Shown piece by piece: positions 43,216 to 44,845 of a stretch of DNA of 44,845 nt (the first letter of the stretch is position 1; the number at the start of each line of letters is the position of its first letter). The stretch is from positions 1 through 44,845 of the forward strand of contig CAZBJH010000017.1 in NCBI GenBank assembly GCA_964492185.1. The letters are read 5' to 3'. A program made the translations under genes and the position numbers. Source of the DNA: JAFGSZ01 sp964492185. GTDB lineage: Bacteria > Bacteroidota > Bacteroidia > Bacteroidales > UBA10428. A model generated the notes under the pieces. It saw only the letters and a program-made list of their open reading frames with translations. It made no database searches and was not told the DNA's origin.

Positions 43216-44199
43216 TCACTCTGAAACAATTGAATTTTCGATCAATTCAGTCAGAAGGCGGCTTAAAGATAATTGCATTGCCCTGATCTGCCGGGGAATG
43301 ATGCTATTCCGGCTCATGCCGGGAATGGTGTTCACCTCGAGCAGATTGAGATTGTTATTGGTATGGATATAATCCACACGCACTATACCCCGGCAATTCA
43401 GTATATCATATATTTTTGATGACAGCGTTTTGCATTCCTGTTCAAGGGAAACAGGAATACGCGCGGGAATGATCTCATCTGCCATACCATCGGTATATTT
43501 AGCTTCATAATCGAAAAACTCGGTCTTACTGACAATCTCTGTAACGGGAAAAACATATTCGTTCCATTTCGTTTTAAACACCCCGCAGGTAATCTCTGTA
43601 CCATCCAGGTACTCTTCAACCAGCACCTGGTCGTCTTCCTTAAGTGCATCAGCAACCGCGAGCTCAAGCTGTTCAATGGTTTTAACCTTGGTAATACCAA
43701 AGCTTGATCCCCCCTCATTGGGCTTGACAAAGCAGGGCAGCCCGACCCGTTCCACAACCTCACCTCCATCCATATCCGCCAGTCCTTTGATAAGCAACGA
43801 TTTTGCTGATGCAACCCCGAAGCTCCCAAGGTAATGCTTTGTGACATGCTTATTAAAAGTAAGTGATGATGTCAGTACATCAGAGGAAGTATAGGGGACA
43901 GACAGGGTATCCAGATATCCCTGCAGCTTGCCGTCCTCACCCGGTGTACCGTGGATCATGATCAGGGCACAGTCGAAATGTATAAGCTCACCCCTGACTT
44001 TCAGGGTAAAATCATTCTTATCGATCTCTGAACTGCTACCGTCCTCATCCAGCCAAAACCAGCTGTTTCCTTTGATCTCTATCCGGTAAGGCACGAATTT
44101 ACTCCTGTCGATATGATCAATGATCTGTTGTGCACTTTGCACTGATATAATATATTCCGAGGAATTTCCCCCGGTAATAACGGCAATATTCTTCTTCAT
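43216..44199 (-). CDS. ddl: D-alanine--D-alanine ligase
   Basis: Makes the D-Ala-D-Ala dipeptide for peptidoglycan. The 327-residue ATP-grasp enzyme has the N-terminal VITGGNSSEYIISVQSAQQI, the substrate loop IMIHGTPGEDGKLQGYLD, FVKPNEGGSSFGITKV (ATP loop), EYLDGTEITCGVF and the metal-binding NLLEVNTIPGMSRNSIIP at the C-terminus. No mur genes are adjacent. The gene precedes tRNA-Gly, from which it diverges. Confidence 0.95.
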   Translation of the reverse strand: MKKNIAVITGGNSSEYIISVQSAQQIIDHIDRSKFVPYRIEIKGNSWFWLDEDGSSSEIDKNDFTLKVRGELIHFDCALIMIHGTPGEDGKLQGYLDTLSVPYTSSDVLTSSLTFNKHVTKHYLGSFGVASAKSLLIKGLADMDGGEVVERVGLPCFVKPNEGGSSFGITKVKTIEQLELAVADALKEDDQVLVEEYLDGTEITCGVFKTKWNEYVFPVTEIVSKTEFFDYEAKYTDGMADEIIPARIPVSLEQECKTLSSKIYDILNCRGIVRVDYIHTNNNLNLLEVNTIPGMSRNSIIPRQIRAMQLSLSRLLTELIENSIVSE

Positions 44200-44384
44200 A
44201 TCCGGCTAAATCTGATGCAAATTAATAATAATGGAATGATAATAATGTGTTTTGCCGTAAAGTTTTTAACCATAATGATCAGATTATTCTTTCAGTAAAA
44301 TGTAGTAACTGCAATGAAAATAATAAAGCATGATATATGCTGCACTAAATTTGTTTTTCTTTTTTGAAGTAAGAAAAAATAAAT

Positions 44385-44392
44385 TAAATTTG
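44385..44392 (+). promoter_or_regulatory. -7 promoter element (TAAATTTG) of the tRNA-Gly/tRNA-Leu unit
   Basis: Perfect TAnnTTTG 13 nt before tRNA-Gly, with TTG at 44364-44366 (18-bp spacing) as the -33 element. A second TAAATTTG lies at 44346-44353. Confidence 0.7.
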
Positions 44393-44405
44393 CACCACTT
44401 TATAA

Positions 44406-44478
<73 letters not shown>

Positions 44479-44542
44479 CTTTTTTATTTGTAAACAAATC
44501 AACATATCACCGTATCAAAATCTAAGGATCAACAAAAATTCC

Positions 44543-44628
44543 GCCCGGGTGGCGGAACTGGTAGACGCGCTGGACTTAAAATCCAGTGGCCTTAAAAGGC
44601 CGTGCGGGTTCAAGTCCCGCTCCGGGTA
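44543..44628 (+). tRNA. tRNA-Leu (TAA)
   Basis: An 86-nt class II tRNA starting GCCCGGGTGGCGGAAC, with anticodon arm TGGACTTAAAATCCA (TAA), variable arm GGCCTTAAAAGGCC-like, and T-arm GCGGGTTCAAGTCCCGC; the acceptor closes as TCCGGGT with discriminator A. It shares the promoter of tRNA-Gly 64 bp upstream. CCA is not encoded. Confidence 0.96.
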
Positions 44629-44634
44629 CAAAAA

Positions 44635-44668
44635 AACCTTTAATGCGTTCGCATTAAAGGTTTTTTTT
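44635..44668 (+). terminator. Strong terminator after tRNA-Leu
   Basis: A perfect 10-bp stem CCTTTAATGC / GCATTAAAGG with loop GTTC, preceded by A and followed by eight T. It starts 8 bp after the tRNA. Confidence 0.92.
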
Positions 44669-44680
44669 AAAAAGCTACTT

Positions 44681-44717
44681 GCAGCAACGCAGATATCGGA
44701 CATTATGAACAAACACT
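44681..44717 (+). repeat. Fragment of a MITE-like element (type II right end only)
   Basis: GCAGCAACGCAGATATCGGA up to AACAAACACT equals the last 37 bp of the type II element. The rest is missing: tRNA-Leu terminator sequence lies 12 bp to the left. AATT follows, then another copy begins. Confidence 0.65.
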
Positions 44718-44721
44718 AATT

Positions 44722-44845
44722 AGAGTCTGACAATAACCTCTTAGTGTTTGTTCAGAATGTTCGAGATCAAGGCGCGTGAACATTTTAAACCGTAGAATAC
44801 TAAAGTATTTGAGGATTTAAAATGTGAGCAGCAACGCAGATATCG
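44722..44845 (+). mobile_element. MITE-like element, type II short form, cut by the window end
   Basis: Begins AGAGTCTGACAATAACCTC and carries AGTGTTTGTTCAGAATGTTC; it has the same internal deletion as the copy at 28588-28730 (ATTTAAAATGTGAGCAGCAACGC junction) and runs off the window about 20 bp before its expected end. AATT precedes it at 44718-44721. Confidence 0.7.

Overview
The window looks like chromosomal DNA of a Bacteroidota bacterium, probably from the Bacteroidales/Marinilabiliales side. Evidence: many genes follow the phylum's promoter element TAnnTTTG, Shine-Dalgarno sites are mostly absent, and several families typical of the phylum are present (DUF4294, DUF2851, an OmpA-like/TPR lipoprotein, an ECF sigma factor with a TPR anti-sigma factor, a purM-like/prfA/pyrF cluster). 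An oxygen-independent HemN fits an anaerobic or microaerobic life.

Layout. 245-7778 (minus) is a tight operon: a small membrane protein, a TonB-dependent receptor, a PAT-type MFS importer, then HemN, protoporphyrinogen oxidase and ferrochelatase, so outer-membrane and inner-membrane uptake are coupled to the last three steps of heme synthesis. 8312-13720 holds a GT2 glycosyltransferase, a BaiN/YhiN-like flavoprotein, a SUI1 protein, tRNA-Phe, an M16 peptidase and an O-methyltransferase. 13967-15709 holds a CarH/LitR-type B12-binding MerR regulator and an ECF sigma factor. 15844-27514 is mostly housekeeping: purM-like, prfA, pyrF, DUF2851, rpsO-pnp, an OmpA/TPR lipoprotein, a SpoU methyltransferase and sucC. 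27513-33021 is a repeat-rich zone with CDGSH, DUF4294, ElbB, ThpR and WcaJ-like genes. 33024-38313 has a Gfo/Idh-like protein, Pcm, an MBL hydrolase and glycine decarboxylase. 38479-43211 holds an ECF sigma factor, an overlapping one-TM TPR anti-sigma factor, a convergent membrane-anchored TPR-CHAT protease and a 27-codon ORF. The window ends with Ddl, tRNA-Gly, tRNA-Leu and another repeat.

Two things stand out. First, the sigma / anti-sigma / TPR-CHAT locus: the predicted topology puts the CHAT protease domain and the anti-sigma TPR domain in the same compartment, the periplasm, which suggests a protease-gated signalling system. Second, a family of short non-coding elements occurs at least eight times. 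It has two subfamilies of exactly 165 bp and 196 bp, related terminal inverted repeats and 4-bp A/T-rich target duplications. Some copies are arranged in tandem, and one supplies the sucC stop codon. These behave like MITEs, and no transposase for them is encoded here.

All functional calls come from motifs read by eye and from family knowledge; no database search was run.
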